From NCBI GenBank assembly GCA_020796225.1, contig CM036753.1, forward strand, positions 71,601,865 to 71,665,864: a DNA stretch of 64,000 bases. The letters are read 5' to 3'. Origin of the DNA: Arion vulgaris (Eukaryota; Mollusca; Gastropoda; Stylommatophora; Arionidae). A program made the translations under genes and the position numbers. Of the stretch, positions 1-11,224 are shown piece after piece (position 1 is the first letter of the stretch; each line of letters begins with the position of its first letter). Below the pieces are notes generated by a model. It saw nothing but the letters and a program-made list of their open reading frames with translations, was not told where the DNA came from and made no database searches.

Positions 1-84
1 CGATGTAATTTTTAATGCAGTGAAAATATTGTGTAGCAATTTTTATTTTTAATCTTTCTAATGAATTTTCACTCATGAAAATGA

Positions 85-790
85 GTGATAGATGAAGCAT
101 CACTCAACGCAGACCAACAAAATGAACTGCTCTTTGCTGACGACCAGTGTATATTCCATAATAATATTGAACAGCTTCAAGAACAAATAAACTTACTCAA
201 CAATAGCTGCCTCTACAACATGAAGATCAATATTCAAAAGACAGAAGTCATGACTATAAGTAGAGAACATAAAGATATCAACATAAAAATAAATGACCAA
301 ACGCTAAAGCAGGTGAGAGAATTCAAATACCTTGAAGTATCTTCACATCTGATAGTAGACTGGACAGAGAGATCGAAACTAGAATCCAGCAAGCCAACAA
401 CATTACATACCAACTTACCCAATTTTGAAACACCCAGCTATTCCAGTAGTGACTAAAAGACAGATTATAAATTCAATCTTTCTAATTTCTGTGCTACAGA
501 TCCAAAACATGGGCACTGACAAAGAACAAGAAAGAAAATTACCACATGCAAATGAGATGCCTAGAACACTATAAAAGAAGAGGACTCATATAAGAAATGA
601 AATTGAAGAACAGTCTGAACAACACCTCTATTGATTTATTGAAAAACAGAGACTCAAAATGGTTTGTGCCACTTGGTCCGAATGAACCCTGAATACAACC
701 AGCTGCAAAGAGCTACAACCTGAAATGGAATCATCAAGAAGGAAGGGCAGCTTCAAGAAAATGGGCTGATGGAGTTAAGACATCTTAAAA
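85..790 (+). pseudogene. LINE reverse transcriptase fossil (RT motif C to C-terminus)
   Basis: An open frame of about 120 codons carries NELLFADDQ, the (F/Y)-A-D-D catalytic motif C of a non-LTR reverse transcriptase. It is followed by KINIQKTEVMTISR and by EFKYLE, the usual sequence after the palm. The same segment occurs at 26,800-27,050, so both belong to one family. After about 456 the reading frame is lost, but remnants of the thumb and C-terminus remain recognisable to about 790, for example sequence matching TWALTK and MRCLR. The endonuclease and most of the palm are missing, as expected of a 5'-truncated insertion, and stops and indels show it is dead. Clade (RTE-like or similar) is not resolved. 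Confidence 0.75.
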
Positions 791-924
791 CTCCACAATA
801 CACACCATATCATGCGACTGAGTGCATTATCTCGGAGAAACCGATCATCAGTTCAAAACTCGCTATGACGCCTGAGCGCGAAAGCAGAGAAGGACAAAAA
901 TAGAATTAATTTTCTTTCCCAGCA

Positions 925-1150
925 GCGGTTTTCCAGCCTGCTCTTCTCTATTTTGAACTGCCAAGCGGTCTTTTACGTGTTCAACTTGAGCACGAAACAT
1001 ACGTTTTATCGTACGTCTCAGATAGGACTAAGAACTTGATCTCACTTACACTGAGATCAGATATCTCTTAAAAAATATCCAGATGGTTTCACCGAGTACT
1101 TTTGTAACGAGAGGTGAGCACATAACTTCTACGTGACAGAGATCTAGTGA
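925..1150 (-). mobile_element. SINE B, partial
   Basis: Minus-strand copy of the tRNA-headed SINE B. The stretch with 'gatctcacttacactgagatc' near 1,039-1,063 and the segment before it match the body at 29,220-29,390 in the same orientation. The diverged head lies at about 1,085-1,145. The 3' end with its (TCAA)n tail is absent. Confidence 0.6.
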
Positions 1151-1264
1151 TATTTCAACATCACAGAAGAGAACTGAGAAGTTAATAATAGCAGTTTTTT
1201 TTTTAAAGTGAAAAACAGAATATCCAATGCGATACAAAACACAAATAATGACTAAACTGAATAT

Positions 1265-1550
1265 CATATCTGAATAGTTGGTTCATTGATAGCAAACAAG
1301 GGAGATGGGATATGTATCTGAATAGCTTGGTTCATTGATAGCTAACAAGGGAGATGGGATATGTATCTGAATAGCTTGGTTCATTGATAGCAAACAAGGG
1401 AGATTTGATATGTATCTGAATAGCTTGGTCATTGATAGCAACAAGGAGATGGATTGTATCTGAATAGCTTGGTTCATTGATAGCAACAAGGGAGATGGGA
1501 TATGTATCTGAATAGCTTGGTCATTGATAGCAAACAAGGGAGATGTGATA
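1265..1550. repeat. Tandem array, ~49-bp unit, about 6 copies
   Basis: A unit containing tatctgaatagcttggttc and gatagcaaacaagggagat repeats about six times. Individual copies lack one or a few bases, which could be real divergence or long-read consensus error. Open frames across it are by-products of the periodicity. Confidence 0.85.
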
Positions 1551-1879
1551 AAATACGTTAAAAGAAGATTAAACACTGTCTTTCAAAAATTTAAAACAAC
1601 CGAAATCTCGTTGCAGTGAAACCCACATCAGACAACAAATATCAGACACTGACCCTGTATCCAGCAGAGTTGAGGTGTGCTAGTCTTTCTTAGGAAGGGT
1701 CAAAATGGAAAATAGTAGCATGATGATGACCCGTAGAATACGCAAGCCAACCCCCACCTCACAGTGATGTAGACCGAGACATTTTTACCACGAGGTCAAA
1801 GGCTTAACGTGACAATGACTCGCATATAGGATGAGCGCCCATATGTAATTTCCTTTGGGGATAAAGGGGTTCCTTACAA

Positions 1880-2265
1880 CAAGGCGAACCCAGTTAAAAA
1901 AGCATGCAGAAAACAACTATGCTGGTCTAGTCTGTAAGCGCCTAACTAGAACAACGAACTCACGATCAAAGGTGCAAATCACAAGTCAACCACACAGAGT
2001 GGTTTAAAATCCTTTAGCTGCTAAAGACGTATATATACGTTTTCCCATTCACTTCTAAAGACGCATTAACACGTCTGTTATTATCTCTCTTTTGTGGGCT
2101 AAAGACGTGTTTACACATTATACATTGCTACTGTCACTGCTATAGGCGTATATTCACGTTTATGATCTAGAAACAAAGAATAGCTATTTTTAGCTCAACC
2201 TTCAGAAAGTATTTAGCAGCGAAAGGGTTAACGAGTGGCTGGTGATGATCGAACGAAGAAAAAAC
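1880..2265 (+). mobile_element. A2 element 3' part, split by a piggyBac-like MITE
   Basis: The sequence from about 1,885 (ttaaaaaagcatgcagaaa... ctggtcta... cacagagtgg) aligns by eye with the A2 body. Its last part (gagtggctggtgatgatcgaacgaagaa) resumes at 2,231, after the MITE at 2,008-2,227. The MITE sits at the TTTAAC of the usual A2 sequence gtggtttaacaagtgg. The A2 head is not recognisable. Confidence 0.55.
2008..2227 (-). mobile_element. piggyBac-like MITE (~220 bp)
   Basis: This is an inverted copy of the element at 18,970-19,188. The right end reads gcgaaaggg followed by TTAA; the left end is a decayed cctttagctgc preceded by TTAA at 2,004-2,007. A TTAA target duplication with CCCTTT-type inverted termini is typical of the piggyBac superfamily. 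The internal acgtatatatacgt palindrome is shared with the other copy. There is no coding capacity, so it would have to be mobilised in trans. Confidence 0.7.
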
Positions 2266-2439
2266 ATTTTAGAAACACTTTAAGAGTGTCTTTGGCGACA
2301 CTGAGGAAATCAGAATAGAACGTTAAGACATGAACAAAAACACGTTAAAGAAGTACCACTATTGCATAAGACATGACATGTCTGAGTTACATCTGAGAGT
2401 GACATTCAATGTCCAGATTTTAATAATCAAATATGTCTT

Positions 2440-2636
2440 CCTTGTGAGTCGAAGGTCGTGGATTCGAGTCCGGACCGCGCCGTTCTGTTCACGAGTGCAG
2501 TTTTTCCAGAGACCCTAGGATTGTTGCTGGAGCTACGGAGTTCGTGCTTTGTGCAATACTCGGCAGGTGGCGTGCCATTTCTGCTGAGAGGACCGAGCCA
2601 TATGGGGTAAAACCCGGTGCAATGAAGTCAATATGT
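2440..2636 (+). mobile_element. Possible tRNA-derived SINE
   Basis: A B-box-like motif (ggattcgagtcc, about 2,460-2,471) is followed by a body ending in ggtgcaatgaagtcaatatg. The 3' part (gcgggtcatttctgcagagagg-type sequence to gcaatgaagtaaat) recurs at 49,141-49,210 and 58,350-58,417. The A box and any TSD are not clear, so the boundaries are approximate. Confidence 0.45.
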
Positions 2637-3000
2637 CTTCTCATATCGAACTATTTCAATAACGTCTTATGTGGAATTATTCAATATCTTTCAATCGAAC
2701 TATTTCAAACAGTTTACTGTGGATTATGCAATATCTCTCATTGGTCATTTCAATAACGTCTATATGGAATTATTCCATTATTTCTTCATATCGAACTATT
2801 TTAATAACGTCTTATGTGGAATTATGCCAATATCTTCTCACATCGAACTATTTCAATAACGTCTTACGTGGAATTATTCCATTATCTTCTCATATCGAAC
2901 TATTTTAATAACGTCTTATGTGGAATTATTCAATATCTTCTCAATCGAACTATTTCAATAACGTCTTAGTGGAATTATTCCATTATCTTCTCATATCAAA
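2637..3000. repeat. Tandem array, ~52-bp unit, about 7 copies
   Basis: The unit contains tctcatatcgaactattt, caataacgtcttatgtgg and aattattccattat, with substitutions and length changes between copies. It starts directly at the end of the SINE-like sequence on its left. No gene is supported. Confidence 0.85.
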
Positions 3001-3727
3001 TAGTATTGTAAATTAGTGACGACTTCGTCTTCCACTTTCCATAACATGCCAAACTGGTTGAGTGAACAAAGTAAATAAGTTCCCAGCAAGTGTGAAACTT
3101 CCATTAAAACTGAGAAATATTCCATCACCACCGTGTGCCTCTCTGTCCGGAAATAAATCACGCCCGGCAGGTACAAGTTCACACTCAGGGGGTCGCAGGG
3201 ATTACAGGTGAAGGGAACCCAGAATCACACTGTCCAAATAGATTATCAAAATATTGAACTTTGTCGCGACGTCAAGCTTGGCACGCTTTGACCTTTCCCT
3301 CATCCAATCACAACATATTATCCGTTAGAGCCCCAGGCCATAGTTTCTTGCTTATCTGTTCTCAAAGCCAGATCACCAGATCGCACGCAATAGCCCATCC
3401 GACAACGTAGCAATTGTTTGCACCTTCCAGTCAAGTGGGAGTCCCAAGAAAAACAATAAATAGTTGAATCGTCTGAAGTCTAGTTACGTTTTATGGGTAT
3501 GAACAAGAGCGCCTGACTGTGGAAATCGTAAAGAATCTGAAATTTCTACAGATTTACCTTGGTGATGTTTGTAAGGTGGAGAAATTCTTTCCATCCCATT
3601 ACTAGACGCGTTCTTGAAGTAAGTAACAAACGGTAAAGTATTAGAAATTCGAAGAAATTGTTAGGGAAAGCAGACAAATCAAACACTTTGGACATAAAAG
3701 ACAGGAAATTCACCTTCAAAACCATAT
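3001..3727. other. Unrecognised single-copy-like DNA
   Basis: I recognise no repeat family, RNA gene or convincing coding region here. Short open frames on the minus strand (about 3,000-3,180 and 3,550-3,770) show no family signature. Confidence 0.5.
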
Positions 3728-4155
3728 TAGGATAAGATAAATCAATCAATAAAACACATACAATACAACACAATAAGTGTTATTTCAATCAATAAATCAC
3801 ATACAATACCACACAAAAAGTGTTATTTTAATCAATAAAACACATACAATACCACACAATAAGCTTTATATCGATCAATAAAACACACAGAATACCACAC
3901 AATAAGAGATATCAATGATAAACACAGAATACCACAATAAGAATATCAATGAATAACACAGAATACACACAATAAGAGATATCAATGAATAAAACACAAG
4001 AATACCACACAATAAGAGATATCAATGATAAAACACACAGAATACACACAATAAATATCAATCAATAAAACACACAGAATACCCACAATAAGAAATATCA
4101 ATCAATAAAACACACAGAATACCACACAATAAGAGATATCAACACAATAAGAGAT
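3728..4155. repeat. Tandem array, ~41-bp unit, about 10 copies
   Basis: The unit contains atatcaatcaataaaacac and agaataccacacaataaga. Copies vary in length. A LINE RNase H-type fragment follows directly on the right. Confidence 0.85.
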
Positions 4156-4560
4156 ATTAATTAAAGCAGTGCCAAAAACCAAATCTACCAACCACTGTCT
4201 TTTCAAGAAGCCAAGACCAACAGAAAAGAAAACCTGTAGTAGACTGGAAGACAAAACTGATATTATTATGGAAAAGACTTCCTCAAAGACCCAATCGGAA
4301 CAGACAAGGACATTATTTGTAGACATTTAAGCATGTAGACTGAAAATAAGTCAACCTCTACCAGTGTCAACAGAATAACAGACATCGGGGCATGCTCTGC
4401 AAGACTGTTATCTCTACATTAGCTGAGAAGCAACATGTGGTCACACCCAGTCGATCTGAAAACTAAACTTTTGAGAAACCTGATGGACATTAAGCTGACT
4501 TCCCAATGTGTTGTTCACAATGGTCTTGTGCATGATAAGAGATCACCCAAATAAAGATTA
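4150..4560 (+). mobile_element. LINE C-terminal fragment (family with RNase H)
   Basis: By eye this aligns in the same orientation with 15,725-16,150. Shared segments include gcagtgccaaaaa, tagtagactggaagac, gagaagcaacatgtgg and cacacccagtcga. It therefore represents the part of that LINE just downstream of RNase H, but the catalytic part is missing here. Many frameshifts are present. Confidence 0.65.
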
Positions 4561-4597
4561 TAATGAAAGTACACACAATACCTCACAATGAAATGAA

Positions 4598-4842
4598 AAT
4601 CGTGGCATATCCTTTACAGGACTTAGCAGCCATCAACAACAGTAAACGAGTCTTTGATTTTCTAGGCACCACTTATACTTTCAGTAGTTTGTCATTGTTT
4701 TCTGAACGGTGAGGTATATTTTTATCCTTCGTAAAAAATCCAAGAAACTAATTTGCTTTTAAACTTGTCCGCCGCAGAGTTTGAACCAGGTACGCTTGGT
4801 TGTGATCAAGCTCACTACCACTAAGCTACAGACGCTCACTAC
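4598..4842 (-). mobile_element. SINE C, full length
   Basis: Read on the minus strand, this starts with a tRNA-like head (gcgtctgtagcttagtgg ... ggttcaaactc, giving A-box-like and B-box-like motifs). A core follows containing gtataagtggtgcctagaaa, and it ends tcctgtaaaggatatgcc. Six further copies or parts occur in the window. Such an element would be transcribed by RNA polymerase III from its head and moved by LINE machinery. Confidence 0.75.
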
Positions 4843-4859
4843 CTTCACAATAAGAGTTT

Positions 4860-5480
4860 TTAATTTAAAAACAAAAACTGAAACTGAAAATAAAACAACG
4901 GTGTTCTTTCTTAATTAACCTCATTTCTGACGATATAAAATCTTTAACAAAGTCAGACTTTTCACAATGGAATAACTGGAACTCTGAATAAGAGCCACAG
5001 CTGGCGAGAACTGTAACTGACACTTCCAGAACGATGTGGTAGCAGGATGCCTAACTGAGATAGGAGAACATGTGCACTGAAAGTAGTAATTAACAGCTTT
5101 ATTTAATTTGAATCAAGATGACAGTTATAGGTTAATAAATACCCAAGATATAAAGACCTTCACTTTATCTCCTTAGTTGGCAAATAAAGAGAAGATCAAA
5201 TCAATAAATTACTGAACAAATTAATGAGATGACATATAATGAATAGACTATACCACTTTATATCTCTTTTCAATTTAGAAAATTAAATCTTCTGTTAAAA
5301 CTTCATCACTCAAGTATTTATTCGTGATTACTTTAATAGTAGACAACTTCGGAAAATCGGTAGCAGGCTCTCGAATGCTTTATGCTAGGAAACAGAAGCA
5401 TTTAAACACACAAAAAAAACAACAAAAACATACGCACATAAGACCCACACACATATGGCCGTTACCATTTTTACAGAAGG
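4860..5480. other. Unrecognised AT-rich DNA
   Basis: I see no gene or repeat family that I can name in this stretch. It is AT-rich and has a short A-rich run at about 5,410-5,430. Confidence 0.45.
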
Positions 5481-5484
5481 TCAG

Positions 5485-5760
5485 TTCTTCTTCTTCTTCA
5501 CCTTTCATTCCCAACGGAGCACAGGTCTTCAATAAACTTCTTCCAGCTCTTCCTCTCTCCTGCTATCCCTTCCAATTCTTTTCATGTTTTACCTATCCTT
5601 TTCATATCAGTCTCCAGTTATGTTTTCCAGGTATGTCTAGGCCTTCCCCTACTCCTCTTTCCCTGAGGGTTCCAAAATATTGCCTATCTTGTAATGCTTC
5701 CAGTCGATCTTCTCAATGTGTGCCCTATCCATCGCCAGCGTCTCTTCCTTAGTTCTTTCT
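5485..5760 (-). mobile_element. LINE C-terminal fragment
   Basis: The minus-strand translation near the left end gives ERKSWKKFIEDLCSVGNER followed by a stop and a (GAA)n run. This is the typical last part of a non-LTR retrotransposon ORF2. Upstream (toward 5,760) the frame is broken, but glycine/arginine-rich remnants persist. No RT motif remains. Confidence 0.6.
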
Positions 5761-5770
5761 CCACTGGTAT

Positions 5771-5990
5771 CTCTCTCGCGATCACCCGTAGACCGATGTA
5801 CCATATTCCCCCATAAATCACATTCACGTGGAAACCTGATTCATGTCGCCTTTTCATGAGTGAGTTTCATCACATCTTCAGCGCCATTTGGAGCTCTGGT
5901 GCTTATCCTTCGGAGATGTGTCCGGTTTCAGCCAGCATTTACTGGGTTCGCTCTCCGTCAGCCTTTGGTCGTCCCCAGCCGACATGCAAT
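5771..5990 (-). mobile_element. A3 element, 5' truncated
   Basis: This matches the A3 body at 21,240-21,468 on the opposite strand, including cacatcttcagcgccatttg and gtgtccggtttcagccagc. The (TC)n at its left end is the (GA)n tail. A 10-bp direct repeat, ccactggtat, flanks it at 5,761-5,770 and 5,991-6,000 and fits a TSD, so this is a 5'-truncated retrotransposed copy. Confidence 0.65.
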
Positions 5991-6000
5991 GCCACTGGTA

Positions 6001-6204
6001 TCTCTCTCTATCTCTCTCTCGCGATCGTTCTTAGGCCGTTTTGGTTTGGTAGGCCCCTAAATGCATAGGCTTCTACACTTTTAGGGCATGTGCATCCGAT
6101 TTCATCCAACCCAACCGTCGCTCGCCTCTTACGACATGCGTGACAGGTAACAGTGGTTCTATTCTATACACCACAAATTTGGACCCCGGTAACCACTCGG
6201 ACGA
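6001..6204 (-). mobile_element. A-family hybrid (A1 head and half body, GA tail)
   Basis: The right part (about 6,036-6,204) is a normal A1 head and first half of the body on the minus strand, ending aaccactcggacga. At the 3' side the A1 sequence stops and is replaced by a short segment and a (GA)n tail like that of A3. It is thus a third combination of A-family head and tail. Confidence 0.6.
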
Positions 6205-6544
6205 CCTGGGCAGCTAATATGAGGAATGTGCCTTGCCAATTTTGCACAAACCACCTCACTACTTTAATATTTTTATCCAAAGGAAAAAACAAAAGTCAAT
6301 ACGTTTAGAATCAGTGAGAGTTTTGGTAGAGGATGTCAGAAGATGGAATGAAATACACAACTAACCCTCAACTGCTTTAAGGTCGATCTCTTCTACTGAC
6401 CGTGCTGACCCACAAGGTAGTGGACATTTTCTATCAAGTCTTACTTCTCTAGTCTTTAGAGCTCCCGAGCCACCCTCAACAAGGCAGTGGGTTAAACAAT
6501 TGCAGATGATACAGGCTACTGTCATAGGCTAGCAGATGAAACAT

Positions 6545-6577
6545 CTGATTTAGCTTCAAACACATACATACATACAC

Positions 6578-6612
<35 letters not shown>
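6545..6612. repeat. (CA)n/(TA)n microsatellite
   Basis: A run of acacacac followed by tatatata lies directly before the hAT-like MITE. Confidence 0.9.
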
Positions 6613-6776
6613 CAGGGGCGGCTCGTCATTAAGGGCCAGTGGGTTCAGGCCCCACAAAAACCGAAAGGGAATAACTTCCAGGAATAGATAAATAATAGTA
6701 AATACTAAAAAAAACATGATTTTTCCGAAAATTTGTGTCTGTCCCCATCAAGAAAAATGACCACGAGCCGCCACTG
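6613..6776 (+). mobile_element. hAT-like MITE, copy 1 (164 bp)
   Basis: The ends are inverted: caggggcggctcgtca at the left and the complement of cagtggcggctcgtggtca at the right. The interior matches the copies at 32,889 and 40,725 in the same orientation (ccgaaaatttgtgt and others). Here both flanks are microsatellite, so an 8-bp TSD cannot be read. No transposase is encoded. Confidence 0.75.
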
Positions 6777-6778
6777 CA

Positions 6779-8395
6779 TTGTATATATATACACATACAT
6801 TCATACATATATACATTCATACATTCATACATTCATACATATATACATATACACATACATTCATACATATATACATTCATACATTCATACATTCATACAT
6901 ATATACATATACACATACATTCATACATATATACATATACACATACATTCATACATATATACATATATAATACATTCATACATATATACATATATTCATA
7001 CATATATACATATATACATACATTCATACATATATACATACATACATATATACATACATTCATACATATATACATACATTCATACATATATACATATACA
7101 CATACATTCATACATATATACATATACACATACATTCATACATATATACATATACACATACATTCATACATATATACATACATTCATACATATATACATA
7201 TACACATACATTCATACATATATACATATATACATACATATATACATACATTCATACATATATACATACATTCATACATATATACATACATACATATATA
7301 CATACATTCATACATATATACATACATTCATACATATATACATACATTCATACATATATACATACATTCATACATATATACATACATTCATACATATATA
7401 CATACATTCATACATATATACATATATACATACATTCATACATATATACATATATACATACATTCATACATATATACATATATACATACATTCATACATA
7501 TATACATACATTCATACATACATACATTCATACATATATACATATATTCATACATATATACATATATACATATATACATACATTCATACATATATACATA
7601 CATACATATATACATACATTCATACATATACACATACATTCATACATATATACATATATACATACATTCATACATATACACATACATTCATACATATATA
7701 CATATATAATACATTCATACATATATACATATATACATACATTCATACATATATACATATATTCATACATATATACATATATAATACATTCATACATATA
7801 TACATATATACATACATTCATACATATATACATATATAATACATTCATACATATATACATATATACATACATTCATACATATATACATATATAATACATT
7901 CATACATATATACATATATACATACATTCATACATATATACATATATACATACATTATACATATATCACATACATTCATACAAAACATACATTCATACAT
8001 ATATACATATATTCATACATATATACATATATCATACATATCACATATATACATACATTCATACATATATACATAAAATATCATACATTCTACATATATA
8101 CATATATACATACATTCATACATATATACATATATAATACATTCATACATATATACATATATACATACATTCATACATATATACATATATACATACATTC
8201 ATACATATATACATATATACATACATTCATACATATATACATATATACATACATTCATACATATACATTACATAATTCATACATATATACATACATTCAT
8301 ACATATATACATACATTCATACATATATACATACATTCATACATATATACATACATTCATACATATATACATACATTCATACATATATACATTAT
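6779..8395. repeat. 1.6 kb microsatellite of TACATA/TTCATACA type
   Basis: This is a continuous array built from acatatatacatac and attcatacatatatac in varying order. It begins immediately after the MITE at 6,776. It creates long open frames of I/Y/H/T residues on both strands, which are by-products of periodicity and not genes. Irregular units cluster at about 7,960-8,100 and 8,260-8,395. Confidence 0.95.
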
Positions 8396-8399
8396 TCAT

Positions 8400-8711
8400 C
8401 ATTACATCGATACTTGCTACATATCCATCTAACACGTAACTGACTCATCTGTGCATGCCTATTGCGATTCGAATCTCTACGAACGTCTGTCGTGGTGCGT
8501 CTGTCGTTCGATGTTCCTATTCCATGTCATGAAGGCAACTGCTCAGTTTTCTCTTCTCTCTCTCCCTCTCTTTCTCTCTCTCTGTCCTCATTTGTCTCGT
8601 TGTTCATTGATTATACTGGTTTTCATTATGTGTTCTAGAGCTTGTTTTCTAATCACATGTCAGAAAAATGGTGCCTACCTTTTTCTTATATTGATATCTT
8701 ACAAAAATGCA
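8400..8711. other. Unrecognised DNA
   Basis: No gene or repeat family is recognised. A pyrimidine-rich tctctct run occurs at about 8,552-8,585. Confidence 0.4.
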
Positions 8712-8828
8712 TCTGTGACCCTCGCCGGTGCTACTAAGTTTCTGCATTATTGCTGAAATCTTATTGAGTTTGAAAGAAGATGAAGTATGGAGAACACATG
8801 GTTTTTCATTAAAGTGCAGTGATAGTGG

Positions 8829-8861
<33 letters not shown>

Positions 8862-8862
8862 G
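8712..8862 (+). mobile_element. SINE B 3' end with (TCAA)n tail
   Basis: The sequence accctcgccggtgctac, a diverged body and a tail of nine caat/tcaa units match the last third of SINE B (29,010-29,150, minus strand). The head and first body part are missing. Confidence 0.65.
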
Positions 8863-8909
8863 ACAACTAAATGAACAACTACATTCCATTTATCTTATCT
8901 TAACTATAT

Positions 8910-9492
8910 ATTCGTATACACTCCATTTATCTCCGATTCAATATATATATGTGGATACATTTCATTTATCTCCACCTCCATCTATATCTGCCTACATCTC
9001 ATTTATTGACGGTTCCATCTATGTCTGTAAACATCTCATTTATCGGCAGTTCCATCTATGTCTGTAAACATCTCATTTATCGCGAGTGTCATATGCGTCT
9101 GTAAACATCTCATTTATCGCCAGCCCCATCTATGTCTATAAACATCTCATTTATCTCCAGTTCCATCTATATCTGTAAACATCTCATTTATCTGCAGTTT
9201 CAACTATGTCTGTAAACATCTCATTTATCTGCAGTTTCAACTATGTCTATAAACATCTCATTTATCTCCAGCTCCATCTATATCTGTAAACATCTCATTT
9301 ATCTGCAGTTTCAACTATGTCTGTAAACATCTCATTTATCTCCAGTTTCAACGATGTCTGTAAACATCTCATTTATCTCCAGTTTCAACGATGTCTGTAA
9401 ACATCTCATTTATCTCCAGTTCCATCCATGTCTGTAAACATCTCATTTATCTCCAGCTCCATCCATGTCTGTAAACATCTCATTTATTTTCA
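8910..9492. repeat. Tandem array, 37-bp unit, about 15 copies
   Basis: The unit is aacatctcatttatctcc plus agttccatctatgtctgta with a period of 37. Substitutions at the same few positions divide the copies into subtypes. No gene lies inside. Confidence 0.9.
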
Positions 9493-10095
9493 GCTTTATT
9501 TCTGTCGTCTCAATGTCGTTAAGAATCAGATTATCTCTAGTAATTATGTGCAACTTCTTTAATTCTTAATCTTCTTTCAATGTTTGCATTGTCTATTTGT
9601 AGAGCTCAATTTACTTGTTGTACAGAAATAATAGGACAAGAAATGTATTGAGTATGACAAAGCCGGTTCTATTTTCGTTCAATTTAGAAACCCTTTACTC
9701 GCAACAAACAGTCTAAATGAGTTTTTCTTCAAAGTTAATGGTGTTGATTCTGAGCACCGCGCGAGGGCTAAATTTGCCAGATCGCACAAACTTCTAGAAC
9801 CGGCAGGGGATGGCAAACAATACGATATAATATCTGCAGGCTCGTGACTTTGTGATGGATGGTGCTGATATCAGCTCTCAGCTCGGTTCTTTGAGGCTCG
9901 CTACATCCCAGACGGACAATTTTACCGTTTAATTCTTCTCTCCTAGGGTCGGCGACATTGGAACGGTAGTTGCTGCCAAACGAGGACAGACAGACGGAAG
10001 CAACAACGACAATGTCGACAGTAAAAACCTCGGAAATGCTCTTAGTAAAAGTTCAGCTAAATTTATTATATATTTTAAAAACTAGTTCTTTTTGT
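9493..10095. other. Unrecognised DNA, locally GC-richer
   Basis: About 9,745-10,020 is richer in GC than its surroundings (accgcgcgagggc, cgaggacagacagacgg), but I recognise no protein family or RNA in it. It could be an old LINE or an unannotated exon. Confidence 0.4.
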
Positions 10096-10099
10096 TGTC

Positions 10100-10412
10100 T
10101 CATCAAAATAAATTTGTCTATATTGTTCTACCACTTCAACAAATTAATTTGTCTATATTGTTCTACCACTTCAACAAAATAAATTTGTTATTTCTACCTA
10201 ACAAATGTTGTCTATGTTCTACCACTTCAACAAAATAAATTTGTCTATATTGTTCTACCACTTCAACAAAATAAATTTGTCTATATGGTTCTACCACTTC
10301 AACAAAATAAATTTGTCTATATTGTTCTACCACTTCAACAAAATAAATTTGTCTATATGGTTCTACCACTTCAACAAAATAAATTTGTCTATATTGTTCT
10401 ACCACTTCTTAA
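10100..10412. repeat. Tandem array, 36-bp unit, about 8-9 copies
   Basis: The unit is ttctaccacttcaacaaa plus ataaatttgtctatattg. Because 36 is divisible by three, every frame gives a repeating peptide; this is not evidence of a gene. Confidence 0.9.
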
Positions 10413-10467
10413 TATTTTTGTCTTTCCATCTGGGGTGTTGTCATGCACTAGTAATAAATGTCGGGTT

Positions 10468-10636
10468 ACTAAATAACTATTGTTTGCGTTTGTTCTTATC
10501 AAGCAAGCTAACCATTTTTCGAGATTTGTGTGGTTTGCGCTGGGAACGTGAATACGTTACCCTTTCCTCCAGCTCGTTAGGCCCCTACGATATGTATGAC
10601 AGGCACATTCGAATTTTATCCAATTTATATGCATAT
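10468..10636 (-). repeat. Diverged A-family-like body
   Basis: The pattern tgcgtttgttcttatcaa ... gatttgtgtggtttgcgctgggaacgt ... caggcacattcgaattt follows the layout of the A-family 3' body (minus strand) at low identity. Similar pieces occur at 23,400-23,540, 28,480-28,580, 43,725-43,855 and 51,400-51,520. Confidence 0.4.
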
Positions 10637-10640
10637 TATA

Positions 10641-10909
10641 CAGGGTGTTCAAGATAAAAGCGGCCCGAGTGACAAATCAGAAGTTACCAGTTACTTATTG
10701 CGTTGTGTGTATTTACTATTTAAACCGGTTTTGACTAGCTCGTCCTAAGTCACATTTGTTCATCGCCCCTTCCTTCACTACAATTGCACACCATCACCCA
10801 ACCTTGACCTATACTACGTCATAACTGAAACTTATCATTTTCATAAACATATGCCAGATTAGCTCCCTTGACGACGATGCTTCCTTTTGCTTGTATCTTG
10901 AACACCCTG
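10641..10909. mobile_element. mariner-like MITE (269 bp)
   Basis: Terminal inverted repeats of about 21 bp: CAGGGTGTTCAAGATA then aAAGC at the left and cAAGC at the complement of the right, i.e. one mismatch. Both sides are flanked by TATA, which fits the TA-containing target of Tc1/mariner-type elements. The interior has no transposase. The right flank is the 3' tail of a LINE (10,914 on). Confidence 0.7.
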
Positions 10910-10913
10910 TATA

Positions 10914-11220
10914 GTTAGTCTTTCCTCTTGGGCCTGTGGGCGGCGCATAGGCAGAGGTCATAGCTCTCCATGTCTCGCGGTTCGTTGCTATCTGTTTTAG
11001 GTCTTTAATGTTTGCTAGGCCCATCGTTGAGCCTTCTCTGATGATGGTTCTACGCAGAGTCTCTCTTGGTCTTCCTCGTTTTCTTTTCCCTCTGGTGTCC
11101 ATATGAGGGATTGGTAAGGAGTCTTCTCTCATCCATTCTAAGTGTGTGGCCGATGTAGTTCCAGCGGCGCTTTCTTATAAAATTTGATACATTTTCTTGC
11201 TTGGTCTCTTGTCCTTAGAA
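10914..11220 (-). mobile_element. LINE C-terminal fragment
   Basis: Minus-strand frame of about 75 codons containing RGKRKRGRPRETLRRT, DLKQIATNRETWRAMTSA and a C-terminus GPRGKTN. It corresponds to the element at 47,556-47,909 (RGRPKTTLRRT ... FGTKGTN) and shares its (TAAC)-type 3' end. Sequence before codon 1 (to about 11,220) is out of frame. No RT motif is left. Confidence 0.8.
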
Positions 11221-11224
11221 TTAA

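Noticed and set aside
6733..8198. Long open frames of I/Y/H/T/S residues (up to ~370 codons) on both strands
   Set aside because: They lie wholly in a TACATA/TTCATACA microsatellite that lacks stop codons in several frames; no protein family has this composition.
10163..10405. Regular repeat protein (unit of 12 residues)
   Set aside because: The 36-bp DNA period forces a 12-residue period in every frame, on both strands.
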